This document shows positions 24,946-36,619 of a stretch of 64,000 nucleotides of DNA, in pieces; within the stretch, counting starts at the first letter, position 1, and each line of letters opens with the position of its first letter. The stretch is taken from the NCBI GenBank assembly GCA_034440575.1, contig JAOTOL010001137.1, positions 144,001-208,000 on the forward strand, read 5' to 3'. Source of the stretch: Imbricaverruca yamaguchii. Its lineage: Eukaryota > Arthropoda > Thecostraca > Neoverrucidae. A program made the translations under genes and the position numbers. A model generated the notes under the pieces. It had not been told where the DNA came from. It ran no database searches and saw only the letters and a program-made list of their open reading frames with translations.

Positions 24946-25998
24946 CTGCAACATCGCCAGAGGGCGCCACGGGTCACTGACACGGGTCGCTGACATGTCA
25001 CACGGGACGGCCGCCGTGTGATGGCTCTCGTGATCAGGGGCCCCGTGATGGTTATGGTCGGTGCGCGCCTGCCACCGGTGTGATGTCATGTGACAGGTCA
25101 GATCAGGTCGGGGCGCCATCGGTCTGAGGACGATGTATCTGTTCGTTCCAGGCAGGTGTGGCACATGTTCATGACGTCCAGCTCTGCGCAAAGCGCTGAC
25201 ATGTCGGGCTGAACGGCGACATTGTCACTTATCCACCGTCTGGAACTACCGACAAAAATTGGAGGGTGGCGCATGGTGTTTGGGTGCATACCAGCACATT
25301 GTAGTGATGCTGGCATGCACACATCGGGCGGGTCGTCGGCGTCCCACCCGATGTTTGCAGACGGACACACATTCATAGTCGGCACAATCACCATCCATTT
25401 GCACGCCGTTATTTCGCTGGCTGCATTTTCGGGTGCCATTAGTAGATCTTTCACACCCGACGGGGCAGGGTATTGTTAAGTCGTTCGCATCTCACACGGG
25501 CTGCTGTCCGTCAAGGCCATCCGTCCAGCCTCAACCATCACACAGATCAGACACCAACTCACGAACACGGCAGTGTACGGACCAGACTCCCGAGTTTTTT
25601 TTTTTCGCCGACGATGCGGTTCGTCCATTTGCCACATCACACTGTGCCCAGTTCCCGGTACGGGTCATACGCAGACATTGCCGCAAGCCGTATATACAGA
25701 AGAGCGCGTGCAGGTGAAGCGCACTGGACGGACCGCTGAGTTGGGCGCCGTGTTGGGAGGCGCCGCCTGAGGATAGTGGCGGTCCGACTGGTCTGGTGCG
25801 GCCGGTGGTCAGGCGGCCTGGTGTCACCCCTGGCCGGGTGACCTGGCGCCGCTCCTGCCAGCTGCCTCTGTCGATGTGAGTGGACAGTGGAGAAGGCGCG
25901 GCAGAGCGACGCACTAGCTCTGTCTGCGTTGCATGCGGACACTGATGCATTGGTGCGGCCTACGTCAGCTCTGTTGGCTGACTAGAGAGCTACTCCCA

Positions 25999-26205
25999 GG
26001 TCATTGGCAAAGTTAAGGCAGGATCCGCCCCCATTTTCACATATAACGTATACTCATGGAAATGGATGGCTGTCATTGGCAAAGTTAAGGCAGGATCCGC
26101 CACAAATTTTCACATATAACGTATACTCATGGCAATGGATGGCTGTCATTGGCAAAGTTAAGGCAGGAATCGCCCCGTCTCCAATATACCTATACTCGTG
26201 ACTAT
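25999..26205. repeat. Threefold tandem repeat, about 80 bp
   Basis: Three copies starting TCATTGGCAAAGTTAAGGCA and containing CATATAACGTATACTCATGG; the third is diverged at its end. Confidence 0.9.
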
Positions 26206-27644
26206 CGATGGAAATATTTGAAAAATATTTTTGGGGTCCAATGCTGGGGGTGGGCAATAAGTGCGGCCAATTTGGTTGATGGGTCCTGATCAAATGATCT
26301 CCGCTAAGATAAAAAAAATGCTGGGCCAAGGCAATGATGGGGACCATCATGCTCCCTAAAAAGCCGATTTTCCAGCGGAATGTTTACATTCAAATGGTAT
26401 TTCATCGAAATCTGAACACATCTTATTCGATAAATATTGTCTCAAACGGACCCAACGAATGTTAGCTGTTCAAATCTGACGAGGTTTCGAGACATGAGAA
26501 CATGAACCCCCCTCACCCGCCGAAACCGGTCGAAAACCAGCCCACTTGACCAGTCACTGGATGGATTTAGTTATGAGCAGTAATTTTTCTTCTTGTTATT
26601 GAGCAAATTATCCACAGGGAAGTAGTGGGGAAAATTTCAGCTGATACCTGAATTTGAATCGGTCACTGAGAAGAATAAGTAGCCGTAAAACATAATTTGT
26701 CGCTGGAACCAGAGTAGGTGGCTACTAAAGTGACTTAATAGGGGTGTCACTTCTATACCCCATGTTTGTATTCATGGTTTCACTTGGTTGTTGAGAAATT
26801 ACTTACCCCTGTAGGTACCTCTCAAACTGTTGAAATAAAACCGTTGTCTGCAGTGTGAATACTGATAACTTTGTGAATGTGATAATGCATTATTGCCAAG
26901 CATTGTCAAACATTGTCAAATTGTCAAAATATGTCCTAGTGATTTTCGAGTGTATTGAAAATTCCTAGCACTATTATAGTAAGCAATACTAGTAGGTGTG
27001 GTATGTGTGTCTGTAAATTCCAGTGGCGCAGTCAGTATTTTCCTAAGGGGCTGAAAAATATAAGTACAGTGAATCGGAGTTCAGCTCAGTTCAGAGTTCG
27101 TTTTCCACCCTCACCCACTTGCAAGGCTGGAGATCTCTCGCCAAGCCAGGGCTCCCAACTCAATAGGATCCTACACCCGGGGGAAATGCATGTGGATGAG
27201 CAGTAACATGCCTGGATAGAGCGTCAAATGACATGCTGGGATTTCATGCGAAGAGGCAGCCCATGCAGTGGCACGTACCCTGTGGTTCCAGCGGCATCTT
27301 TTGGTGGCAAACAGCACCAGGAGTTCTTGCTGTGGATAACAGGCGGGCGGAGGTTTAGTGCTGAATAAGCCTATGTAGCTCAGAGTGGCTACGTATCCGT
27401 CGAGACTGCACCGATGCCATTAGATGGTGCACATGAGAGTGGCACGGTGTCTCTCAGGTCATGCTCGGCCGCCATGGGTACAGTTGTTCACAGTGACAAA
27501 CACAGGAGGGACTCAGAAGTAAGGTCGACAACGAAAACGCATAGCAGACGCCTGTGTATGTGGCTAAACCCGCGCAAACGGGAGGGCGGTGCGGATCGGG
27601 CAGATGGTAGGCAGCGAGTGTGACGATGTGACGGACGCATGGAA

Positions 27645-27790
27645 GAACGGGAGAGAGAGAGAGAGATAACGAGAGAGAGAGGGATAGAGAGGGAGAGAGA
27701 CAGAGAGAGATAGAGGGGGAGAGAGAGGGAGAGAGAAAGAAAGATACGAGAAAGATAGGAAGAGAGGAGTGGATAGAAAGAGAAGGAGGG
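27645..27790. repeat. GA-rich microsatellite
   Basis: Imperfect (GA)n with GGGA, GATA and GAAA interruptions. Confidence 0.95.
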
Positions 27791-27954
27791 AGAGGGGGAG
27801 CGAAGTTCGCAAGACAGCAGTCGACACGACGCAAGCCGGAGATCGGAGAAGCTGTCGTTACGCGCGCGTGTGTGAACGTGAGAGTGTCCACTGGCCAGCC
27901 TGCCGGGGACCCGTGAGGAAGCTGGGCGAGCCGGGGGCTCCAGCGTCCACTGAC

Positions 27955-28085
27955 CTCTTCTGCGGCGGCACGGCTTGGCTGCGCATGGTCTCCAGGAAGC
28001 GGGAGCTGGGTGCAAACCCGTTGTCCAGCAGCTGGTCCTCCAACTCCCTGATGCGCAGACGAGCCACGTCCAGCTCCCGCTTGAC
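27955..28085 (-). CDS. Nmdar2: Nmdar2, cytoplasmic coiled-segment exon
   Basis: Encodes VKRELDVARLRIRELEDQLL then DNG, closely matching the conserved post-M4 segment of insect NMDA receptor 2 (VKHELDMSRLRVRQLE). This is a short helix with heptad-like leucines in the intracellular tail. Acceptor CATCAG before GTC; donor AG-GTCAGT. Phase 0 entry follows THLLK of the exon before. The rest (SSRFLETMRSQAVPPQK) is variable tail. Confidence 0.85.
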
Positions 28086-29892
28086 CTGATGGCCGGCACG
28101 ACCAGCGCTAGTCAGACGGTCAGCTCCGCTCAGTGCACGCGGCACTTGTGGCACAACACACTGTCAGCTGCACTCTCTATCCACCTTCAAAATCCACCTC
28201 GGTATGTTCGACACCAAAAAACTGCGTGACTCACGAGCATACGCAATTGCCATGATTGCACGCCCGTGTACGGTATTTTTCGTTCGTGCGCAACATTTTG
28301 CCACTTCTCCCAGTGCAATGGTGGAGGTATTGCAACCCTTTAGCGTTTTGAAACAGACATGCCAGCAGTGTGAAACAAACCCAGCGTGTTGAAGGTGGTG
28401 AAATCTTGCGATTGTTACTAGAATTAACATTTTGGGTCACTAGCTGACCCCCAGGTCAGTTTAAAGGAAATCTATCGCACAAAATTTAGAATTTTGATGT
28501 TTACCCGTGCATTGTGTAAAACTAATAAGCAATGGGTGCTTGAAATGCTGAGTATGCCATTCCTAAGCATCATGGAATACTAACGACGCGCGTTACGATG
28601 CATTTGAACCCATAAATCAAGTGTCGGATGCGGTCGAAGTGTTCACCTCATTTCAGAAAGGTCCAAAACACAAAGCCTTTACGGACGGCGAACACGGAAC
28701 CTTTACGGCCGATTCATGTACGTACGTTTTGGAAAGTAACACGTGGTACCAATTCAAAATGGGCACGGTTTTCTATTGACTATTCCACTGGCGGTGAGAG
28801 GTCCAATGATGCTGGGCAGCATGGCCTACCGTTCGTGGAGTTGATAGATATTAAAGAGGATAGCTGCCTAACCATAGCTTAAGCAGCAGGCCCGATCAAT
28901 TTAAACATGCGGAAAATCGAAGTGAAATACGTTTCAAGGAAAACAAGATGGATGTCATTCAACAAAAATTACATGTTCGTAATCAGCATGTAATCGACAT
29001 TCGAATGCCATGTGTCTTTTCTTTTGAGCCCTTCGAGCTCTTCCAACGAACCGTGTGAGGTATTAAACGAGATTACTTGCCGATAATTAACGATTTCAGC
29101 AAAAATAACCTAACCCGTGCTACTTATGAGGTCATGGGTGTATGGCCTCATATGACATTTTCAAATGCTATGTATTCATAAGGTTGGCAGGCGATGCCCC
29201 ATCGGCTGAACCGAGTGTCGGTACCTTAACACGCGCCATTCATATCGTGGTCGCATGGTACCCCCAGGAGTTACATTACCCCTCCCCTCCCCCTCCTGCA
29301 CAGACAAGGGCTAACACTCAGTGTTTTATGTTGAAATTTTTTTACAATTTCACTATGGACCCTTACTACAGTACTATGGATCCTTACTACATACAGTAAG
29401 GGTCCATTCCTACATACAGTTGCATTCGACCTTGAACTGCTAATGCCAAAGGTACCAGTCTATATCAACTATCCGCGTACACTTTCATCTGGATGGGTTA
29501 CACTCGGATGAAATCAGGCATTTTTTCCATTACGCATTCACCTTTTATTGGCGCGTCGATGCTGCCATACGGCGGAGACGCTAGGACAAGCAGAACTGGA
29601 CTCCCCAAAGACAAACCGACACATGCTAACAGACACACAAATGTAGTAGATGCTGAATGACTGTCCCCTCTCTGACGTGTGGATGTCAGCCAAATGGGTC
29701 AGCTTCCGCACCATGTTAGCGCAATGACGTCACTGGCTCCACTACCATCTTAGCGTAATGACGTCACTAGCTCTGCTACCATTTTATCGTGATGACGTCG
29801 CTAGTTCCACTGCCATGCATCAGTGTGGTCTGACAAGTCGCTTTCGGACGTCACGAGTCGAGTGACAGCAGTTACCAACTGTCGACATTGAC
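28086..29892. other. Nmdar2 intron
   Basis: No repeat array or coding exon except a threefold unit carrying CRE-like palindromes at 29706-29812. A perfect 13-base inverted repeat (29355-29367 with 29395-29407) could form a small hairpin. Confidence 0.5.
29706..29812. promoter_or_regulatory. Triplicated CRE-like cluster
   Basis: Three 34-bp-spaced repeats with TGACGTCA at 29725-29732 and 29759-29766, and TGACGTCG at 29793-29800. TGACGTCA is the canonical CREB/ATF site. It sits in the Nmdar2 intron just past the SMGK exon. Function is inferred from motif only. Confidence 0.45.
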
Positions 29893-29997
29893 CTTGAGCA
29901 GATGAGTATCACATATTGGGTCGCGACAGCGGTGAAATTTGATGATATCCTGCGCCTCGTACACCGCTCCACGGAATGACAGCGACTTGCCCATACT
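29893..29997 (-). CDS. Nmdar2: Nmdar2, post-M4 conserved cytoplasmic exon
   Basis: Thirty-five codons: [20 protein letters not shown] then [15 protein letters not shown]. Insect NMDAR2 has [20 protein letters not shown] then a CNDPICDTH block at this place, so identity is nearly residue by residue. Splice sites TGTTTCAG and AAG-GTCAAT; phase 0 on both sides. This is the membrane-proximal part of the intracellular tail. Confidence 0.95.
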
Positions 29998-31496
29998 CTG
30001 AAACACATTGGGACATTAGCTTCAACACAGGCCATTGAAGTGAGCATTCCGTGCTGAAGTAAGACGGCTGGCAGCGCCTTGTAAATGCTCCTGCGCCGCA
30101 CCATCTACCTATGACGAAAACGTTCGAGATTATAGACACACAATATTCGACGTCTGGACCAATGGAATTAATCATCCGGTACGATATCCACACAAGTGTG
30201 TACAACGTCTAAATGTCGAGAATGACGTTAGTACATGGGTTCACAAAGAGAAATGAGACGCAAGCCGATCTCTTGGGACGCCTTCTGATATACGTTATGT
30301 TCAGTACGGCGACCATGGCCAGAGCAAGTTGTAAAAGTGCATGCCATTCGCTTTAAAAATCATCGTATCATAGGAAGATTAAGTGCTGCAAATGACACCT
30401 TCGCCCATTCTTACTGAAGAAGACAATCGTGCAAAGGAAACAAAGTAGGAACATAGGCATGAAGAGAGAAGAGAAGTGCGGCTTCGCTTACACAAGACAA
30501 TAGAGAAGGACACGAAATAATAACTCGTATATTTCTCGTATTAAATAATAACTCTATTTCATATATATTTTGCAGGTTATAACGGTAAATATCTAGCATG
30601 TATAAAAATACATTTACCTTTAACGGATAACCCACAAAATATATAATCCCATGCACGTAAATTTCGCAATGACACATCCTACCGTTCCCCAGGCAATATC
30701 CCCAGTATTACATGGCCATGCACATCCAGTCCCACCCAAGGCAGTATCCCCAGCATTGTGTGACCATGACACATCCAGTCATACCCCAGGCAGCATCCCC
30801 AGCATTACATGACCATGACACCTCAAACCATATCCCAGGCAGCATCCCTAGCATTGCATTACAATGATACATCCAGCCCTACCACTGGCAGTATCCTCAA
30901 CATTACATGGTAATGACATATACAACCATACCCCAGACAATATACCCGGCATTGCATGACCACGACACATCCAGCCATACCCTAAGCAGTACCCCCAGCA
31001 TTATATGACCATGACACATCCAACCTTACCCCAGGCAGTATCCCCAGCATTGTATGACCATGACACCTGCAACCCTGCCCCAGGCAGTATCCAAGCATAA
31101 CATGACCATAACACATCCAACCATACCCCAGGCAATATACCCAGCATTACATGCAGTGCATCATTCCAGGATGAAGCGGGGGATTAGTCGTTCTGACTAC
31201 CTTCCCCTCCCCTTCACGCTACTGCATCGCAAGTGAGAAGGAAGATATCAGGTCAGGCGCGGTCTGGAATCGTCTTGAATTCAATTAGGCTGGTAGTGGG
31301 CAGTTCAAAGCTGCACACGACGCACTGAGCTGGCTTGGCAGCGGTATGTGCTGCTAACGTGGGGGTGGGAATGGGGTGGGGGTGGGGTGGGGGTTGAGGG
31401 GGAGATGAGGCTGCCCCATCTAGTCAGCCGACTCGGATCTAATATATGCCGAACTGAACTGAACTGATCTGAACTGAACCGCGGCCGGAGACTGAC
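29998..31496. other. Nmdar2 intron with 54-bp array
   Basis: The right half is a degenerate minisatellite (about 30690-31160); the left part shows nothing recognisable. Confidence 0.6.
30690..31160. repeat. Degenerate 54-bp minisatellite
   Basis: About eight to nine units with ACCCCAGGCAGTATCCCCAG, CATTACATGACCATGACAC and ATCCAACCAT in order, quite diverged. Confidence 0.88.
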
Positions 31497-31637
31497 CAGA
31501 CTGATGAGGGCGCAGCAGCCGCCACGGTCCGTTTTGGCCAGCTGTTTGCGGATGTACTTGAAGTAGCAGTGTTCGCAGGCGAGTATCCCGCAGGCCAGCA
31601 GTATACCACAGCCGAGCAGTAGAAACGCTGACAGAAA
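31497..31637 (-). CDS. Nmdar2: Nmdar2, M4 exon
   Basis: Forty-seven codons: [20 protein letters not shown], then [15 protein letters not shown], then [12 protein letters not shown]. This is transmembrane helix M4 plus the start of the cytoplasmic tail; insect NMDAR2 reads FLSAFLLL, then LEHVYFKYIRKRLAK, then CCALISL. Acceptor TTCGCAG before TTT; donor CTG-GTCAGT; phase 0 both sides. Oddities: the helix interior is Gly/Cys-rich ([13 protein letters not shown]) where relatives are leucine-rich, and the coding DNA of that part is itself an 18-bp repeat. The intron beside it contains some 30 more copies of the same repeat (31640-32195). Confidence 0.96.
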
Positions 31638-31639
31638 CT

Positions 31640-32195
31640 GCGAACAGGCCAACAGTATACTACAGGCCAGCAGTATCACACTGGCCAGCAGTATCACACA
31701 GGCCAGCAGAATGTACCACAGGCCAACGGTATACCACAGGCCAACAGGCCAACAGCGTACCACAGGGCAACAGCATATCACAAGCCAACAGTATCCCACA
31801 GGCCAACAGCAGTATACCACAGGTCAATATCATACCGCAGGCCAACGTTATCCCACAGGCCATCAGTATCCCATATTCCAACGGCATACCATAGGCCAAC
31901 AGCATACCGCAGGCCAACAGCGTGCCACAGGGCAACAGCATACCACAGGGCAACAGCATACCACAGGCCAACAGCATACCGCAGGCCAACAGCATACCAC
32001 AGGGCAACAGCATACCACAGGCCAACAGTATCCTACAGCCAAACAGTATCCCACAGGCCAACAGTATCCCACAGGCCAACAGCATACCACAGGCCAACAG
32101 TATCCCACAGGCCAACAGTATCCCACAGGCCAACAGCATCCCACAGGCCAACAGTATCCCACAGGCCAACAGCATACCACAGCCGAGCAGCAGAA
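31640..32195. repeat. 18-bp minisatellite derived from the M4 coding sequence
   Basis: About 30 units, GCCAACAGTATCCCACAG and close variants. Read on the minus strand in the exon's frame they encode [12 protein letters not shown] over and over, the same hexapeptide as inside M4. Near 32164-32207 the array ends in a second copy of the exon start: GGCAG, then bases encoding SLSGFLLLGCGMLLACGIL. The array thus begins and ends in M4-exon sequence. It looks like internal expansion of a duplicated exon. Small indels shift the frame part-way. Confidence 0.93.
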
Positions 32196-33045
32196 ACCCC
32201 GACAGAGACTGCCACCGTCACCACTCCTGTTATAAGCCCCGACATAGAATGCCACTAACATCACTCCAGTTATAAACCCCGATATAGACTGCCACTAACA
32301 TCACTCCTGTTATAAACCCCGACATAGACTGCCACCAACATCACTCCTGTTATAAACCCCGACATAGACTGCCACTAACATCACTCCTGTTATAAACGCC
32401 GACAGAGACTGCCACAACATCACTCCTGTTATAAACCCCGACAGAGACTGCCACTAACATCATCCTGTTATAAACGCCGACAGAGACTGCCACACATCAC
32501 TCCTGTTATAAACGCCGACAGAGACTGAAAATATAAACGCCGAAGCCACTAATACTTTTATAACCGACAGAGACTGCAACATACTCCGTTATAAACGCCG
32601 AGGACTGCCACTAACATCACTCCTGTTATAAAGACAGACCTAAATACTCCTGTTTAACCCACACTCACTAAATTGTTATAAAGCCAAACTGCCACTAAAT
32701 CACTTTTATGAACCCCGACAGAGACTGCCACTAACATCACTCCTGTTATAAACGCCGACAGAGACTGCCACTAACATCACTCCTGTTATAAACGCCGACG
32801 AGACTGCCACTAACATCACTTGTTATAAACGCCGACAGAGACTGCCACTAACATCACTCCTTTATAAACGCCGACAGAGACTGCCACTAACATCACTCTT
32901 TATAACCGACAGGACTGCCACTACACACTCTGTTCCGACAGAGACTGCCACTAACATCACTCTGTTATAAACGCCGACAGCCTTTTCCCTTTTAAACGCG
33001 ACGATGCCACCAACATCACACCTGTTATAAACGCCGAGGCCCACA
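32196..33045. repeat. 41-bp minisatellite carrying the M4 acceptor
   Basis: About 20 units of about 41 bases with CCTGTTATAAACGCCGACAG, AGACTGCCACTAACATCACT. On the minus strand each full unit has TTAGTGGCAG-TCTCTGTC followed by GGCGTTT. The true M4 acceptor reads TTCGCAG-TTTCTGTC followed by AGCGTTT. Between about 32510 and 32990 many units have scattered deletions, which may reflect poor consensus quality. Confidence 0.9.
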
Positions 33046-33736
33046 TCACCGTTGTCAGAAAGGCTGGCTGAAGCTGACGGTACCATCATCAGAGGGGCGT
33101 ACAGGGCCGCACATACGTCACAGGTTGTTGGGTGCCACGATAACAAAACATATGCCATGGGCTGGGATGGCTCGGAACAAGGGAATAGGCCCAATATCGC
33201 TTTCTGGTGTGGAGGTTCGGGGATGAGTTAGGTGCAGGGTAGTGTTTCCAGGGACGACAACGAACACTGTCGTACTCAAGTACATTTTTCGTGTATCAGG
33301 TGCTTCGTGCGAGACTCCCACCCCCAGGGAAATTATCGGACGGCCAGAGACGTATTGATCGCAAGAGCTCACTAAGTTGGCACGAGACCCAGAAACTTAT
33401 GGAGAAAATCTATAAAACGCGTTCGCAGTCACCTGCGCGGCATTCGATCTGTTGTGAATTAAATTTAGGGCCAGGAATAACCAGTTCCTATTATTAGTTT
33501 ATACTAACCCATGACATGCGCTCGCTGGTTATTGGTGTTGCGACTTGTCGACTAGTTTGGTCACATAGCGTGGCCAGTCTCACGCCGATCAGTCGCGAGC
33601 AAGGAGCGGCGCCAGGGCAGACTCGAACCCTCAACGTTCCTGAGTAGTCCAGTGGTAGGAGACGAGCATCCCACCCCTGGACTGCTCAGCCCAAACATCC
33701 GCTGGTGACAACACTTCAGCCGCCGTTGAGGTTTAC
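33046..33736. other. Nmdar2 intron with SINE
   Basis: Remainder of the intron between the RFWLTG exon and M4. The only feature is a family A SINE at about 33525-33695. Confidence 0.6.
33525..33695 (-). mobile_element. tRNA-derived SINE, family A (third copy)
   Basis: Minus strand carries GAGCAGTCCAGGGGTGGGAT, then a good B box GGTTCGAGTCT and the same body as 10811-10972, with an insertion between the boxes. Confidence 0.75.
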
Positions 33737-33831
33737 CTGTTCCAACGCTAGTGGTTCGGACGCTCTTTTGTGTTGCTTTTGAGGCTTGCACGCTCCGGTG
33801 AGCCAAAACCTCTGCAAACGTTCGATGTACC
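33737..33831 (-). CDS. Nmdar2: Nmdar2, S2 end exon (pre-M4)
   Basis: Thirty-one codons: YIERLQRFWLTGACKPQKQH then KRASEPLALEQ. This is the last part of the S2 ligand-binding lobe and the linker to M4; insect NMDAR2 has LERLRRYWMTGTCRP and SSDPLALEQ. The cysteine in TGAC is the conserved disulphide half. Acceptor TTGCAG before GG-TAC; donor CAG-GTAAAC. Phases agree with both neighbours. Confidence 0.95.
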
Positions 33832-34377
33832 CTGCAATGTTCAGTAGAGATTCAGCAAGCGAGACGTCATAAACATCCCAGGAAATGAGAATTACTCTGA
33901 GTGAAAACATAAAAACGAGCCAATTTAAATGAAGGGTTGTGGCGCTACAAGAATGTTCTGCATGTGTTCAAATCAGCACGCAAATAGATTAGAATAATCC
34001 AGTGAAAACCGAAAATAGGTTCGAAAAGCAGACTACATTAACGTACCATTTATGAATCATGCAGGCGAAGTAAAATAATTAATGAAAACAGAGCGGAACT
34101 AATAATTCAACCGAACCTTAGGAAACATGGAATACTCGCTGTGAGGAGAGCAACGTATATTGTTTATTACTGTACTTTTGAATGTCCATAATAACCACTG
34201 CACGTGGAGGGCATGTATCGTGAAATAAACAAATAAATAAATGTCTCGGGAACTGCGTTCACCCACGGGCACTGTCCGCTTGCTGTAGTCACGTGACTGG
34301 GGTGTGGATGACGTCATGTGCAGCACGGTGTCGTCATCGTGTGCCGTTTGTGCCGTGACGGCCGTCGCCACCCTCAC
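33832..34377. other. Nmdar2 intron, unremarkable
   Basis: No repeats or motifs beyond splice signals. Confidence 0.6.
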
Positions 34378-34559
34378 CGTTATCCTTGTACTGCATCAGC
34401 TTGGTGTTGAACTGGTTGAGGTATTTGGAGCCGCGCGGGAAGCCGACGCCGTAGCCGCTCATGCCGTACCACGAGCCGACGGTGAGGATCTCGCAGTCGT
34501 CGTCCTGCGCCACCATGTACTGCAGCACGGTGGCGTCGTAGAGGAAGGCGTCGATCCCC
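34378..34559 (-). CDS. Nmdar2: Nmdar2, S2 core exon
   Basis: Sixty whole codons: GIDAFLYDATVLQYMVAQDD, DCEILTVGSWYGMSGYGVGF, PRGSKYLNQFNTKLMQYKDN. The aspartate in LYDA corresponds to the S2 residue that contacts the ligand amino group in GluN2. CEILTVGSWYGMSGYG matches insect CRLMTVGSWYAMTGYG. Acceptor GCTGGCAG before G-GGG; donor G-GTGAGG. One base comes in from the codon opened by the previous exon (GG-G) and one is left for the next. Confidence 0.96.
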
Positions 34560-35833
34560 CTGCCAGCCGTGTCACGTCAACCCTTTGGCTACCAAAGAGC
34601 GCACCATATTTTTGGGAGGAGGGGAGGGGGCTAATATCATAAACAAAGGTGGTAATGCTTGGGAAGAAGCCAGCCCAATAGTGTTAGCAAAACAAAACGT
34701 TTAAATTGTCAATAATTAACAGGATCAAGTGCGTGCATATGAGGCACCTGAAGAACAAAATGGGGATTGTTGATCATCATTTAAAAAAAATTGCAATATG
34801 CACTCGTGTAGTAATGCTTATTTTCTTCTTCAGAGCCACCAGAATGAGTTAACTTATTCTTGAGATGGCTCAAAAGAAAGTTGGGGTAGCTTGAGTCACC
34901 ATGAAGTACACAAAACGACTCTTCTGACTAAAATACAGTTTAAGGTAAAGAATAAAGCATAAAGCATAAAGCAAACATTTTGTCATTCGATACTTCGCGT
35001 CGGTGATATTTTTCGCGTTTCATGTTTTCAATATTTTGTTTTCGATATTTATCCACTGAATAGTTTGCGTTTCGTTTATTCCCCGGAGGCTATCCCCGAG
35101 AAAAAATGACAGAAAATTGCAACAATGTCGAATAAATGTCGCAAAAATACTACCGTACCAAATGCAACGAAGATAGGAAAAAGTCGATCAAAAGCTATAC
35201 GCAGCGTATCGGGGTGTTCTGTTCGTGTTCTGTTCTGTCACCATGTTATGTTCGTCCCCATGGCAAATTGAAACACGCCGCTTCTGCTTGCTTAATAGAT
35301 TAAATAGTTTAAAAATAGATTAAATTGTTCAATTTTCTGGTTCGAGGAAGAGCTCCATCCGAATATACACGAGTAATGTAACTCCTTTGACAACATTTTT
35401 CACTCAGCGAAGAATGGTCATCATATAATACTGATGCATGTGCAATGTTGCAATGTTCCTCGTCAAAGCGCTAAAGGAAATATATATAGCACGATATGTT
35501 TTTTTTTTACCACACAGCTCTAGTCTGCAGTTCAGTGGCACCACAAATAACTCCCGATCAGGGAACCTTCGTCAGCACTGGATCGTAATCCGATCATAGT
35601 CATGTGTTTTTATGTCAGTTATCATCCTATGTGGCTATGCTACTTTCACCGTCAGTCCAGAAGTATCGCTACACATTTTTTAAAGGTTGATTGTCCCCCA
35701 AATAATTTGCATCTACAATTATTTCTAGGTCTAATAGGAACAAACTGAAACTGGGCCGGCCCCCCAATACTTGGGGCCTCGTAGCTAACACGCATTTGAA
35801 GTCGGTTTACTCAAATGCCGCATTTCCACTCAC
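34560..35833. other. Nmdar2 intron, AT-rich, no recognisable element
   Basis: Ordinary intron sequence, no arrays. A short AAAGCAT repeat occurs near 34955. Confidence 0.6.
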
Positions 35834-35994
35834 CCATTCTTGACTTCCTTCACACCTTCTTGGACATCTTCCATGATGTACTCTAGCATGTGGTAGAACT
35901 GCTCCTCCTTGTGTTTGCGTAGCACCATCTCGGTGTTTGTGTCCAGTACGGTACCGGCCCGGAACGGTGGCTTGAAGCTGTCTGGATACATGAT
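35834..35994 (-). CDS. Nmdar2: Nmdar2, S2 first exon
   Basis: Fifty-three codons starting IMYPDSFKPPFRAGTVLDTN, then TEMVLRKHKEEQFYHMLEYI. It is the S2 segment that follows M3. TNTE occupies the place of the ligand-binding GSTE of vertebrate GluN2, so the threonine is kept and the serine replaced. The acceptor chosen is CGGCAG before ATC: it gives phase 0 and the same length as insect NMDAR2. An AG seven bases or more upstream would add residues. Donor GG-GTGAGT. Confidence 0.93.
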
Positions 35995-36179
35995 CTGCCG
36001 ACCGTTCTCTGATCGTCATTTGTTCAACATTATTGACCAAACATATAAGGGTGAGGAAGGCATGGCTAAATATTTTGCAACGACGCCCAATGAGAAGAAG
36101 GAATGGAAGCATGCTCGACAAGAAAACCACACACCCGAAGAGGTGTGTGGTGAAGAGGTGAGTTACCATAATGACATCT

Positions 36180-36406
36180 ACAAGAGAGAAAGGGCGAGAG
36201 AGCAAGGAGGGGGCGAGATGGGAAGAGAACGAGAGGGGGAGAGAGCGAGAGAGATAGAGAGCCATATAGATAGAGAGCGAGAGAGCAAGAGAGAGAGAGA
36301 GAGAGAGCAAGAGAGAGGGAGCAAGAGCAGAGACAGAGACAGAGACAGAGAGAGACAGAGACAGAGAGCAGAGACAGAGCAGAGAGAGAGACATAGAGAG
36401 AGAGAC

Positions 36407-36486
<80 letters not shown>

Positions 36487-36500
36487 GAGAGAGAGCGAGA
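36180..36500. repeat. GA microsatellite
   Basis: Imperfect then perfect (GA)n (uninterrupted about 36419-36482), flanked by GAGACA-rich sequence. Confidence 0.95.
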
Positions 36501-36619
36501 CAGAGGGAAGCAATACGGAAGGAAACATATAGACAAAACATTTCGGGGAAAAAGAGAGAGAGACAGTAAGAGAGACTGACAGTAGTTCAGGCCGAAGCTC
36601 CGAAGCTCGAACAACTCAC

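Larger units (their letters stand above)
24946..27954. other. Nmdar2 tail intron
   Basis: Contains a threefold 80-bp repeat (about 25999-26205) and a GA-rich microsatellite (about 27645-27790). GC-rich open frames at 25.0-25.9 kb on both strands are not splice-supported. Confidence 0.5.

Noticed and set aside
31711..32235. Long plus-strand open frames rich in GQQ/PTGQQ
   Set aside because: They are translations of the 18-bp minisatellite; the real coding sequence is the minus-strand M4 exon.
35807..36541. Leu/Ser-repeat protein on the minus strand
   Set aside because: Reads through the GA microsatellite; only 35834-35994 is coding.
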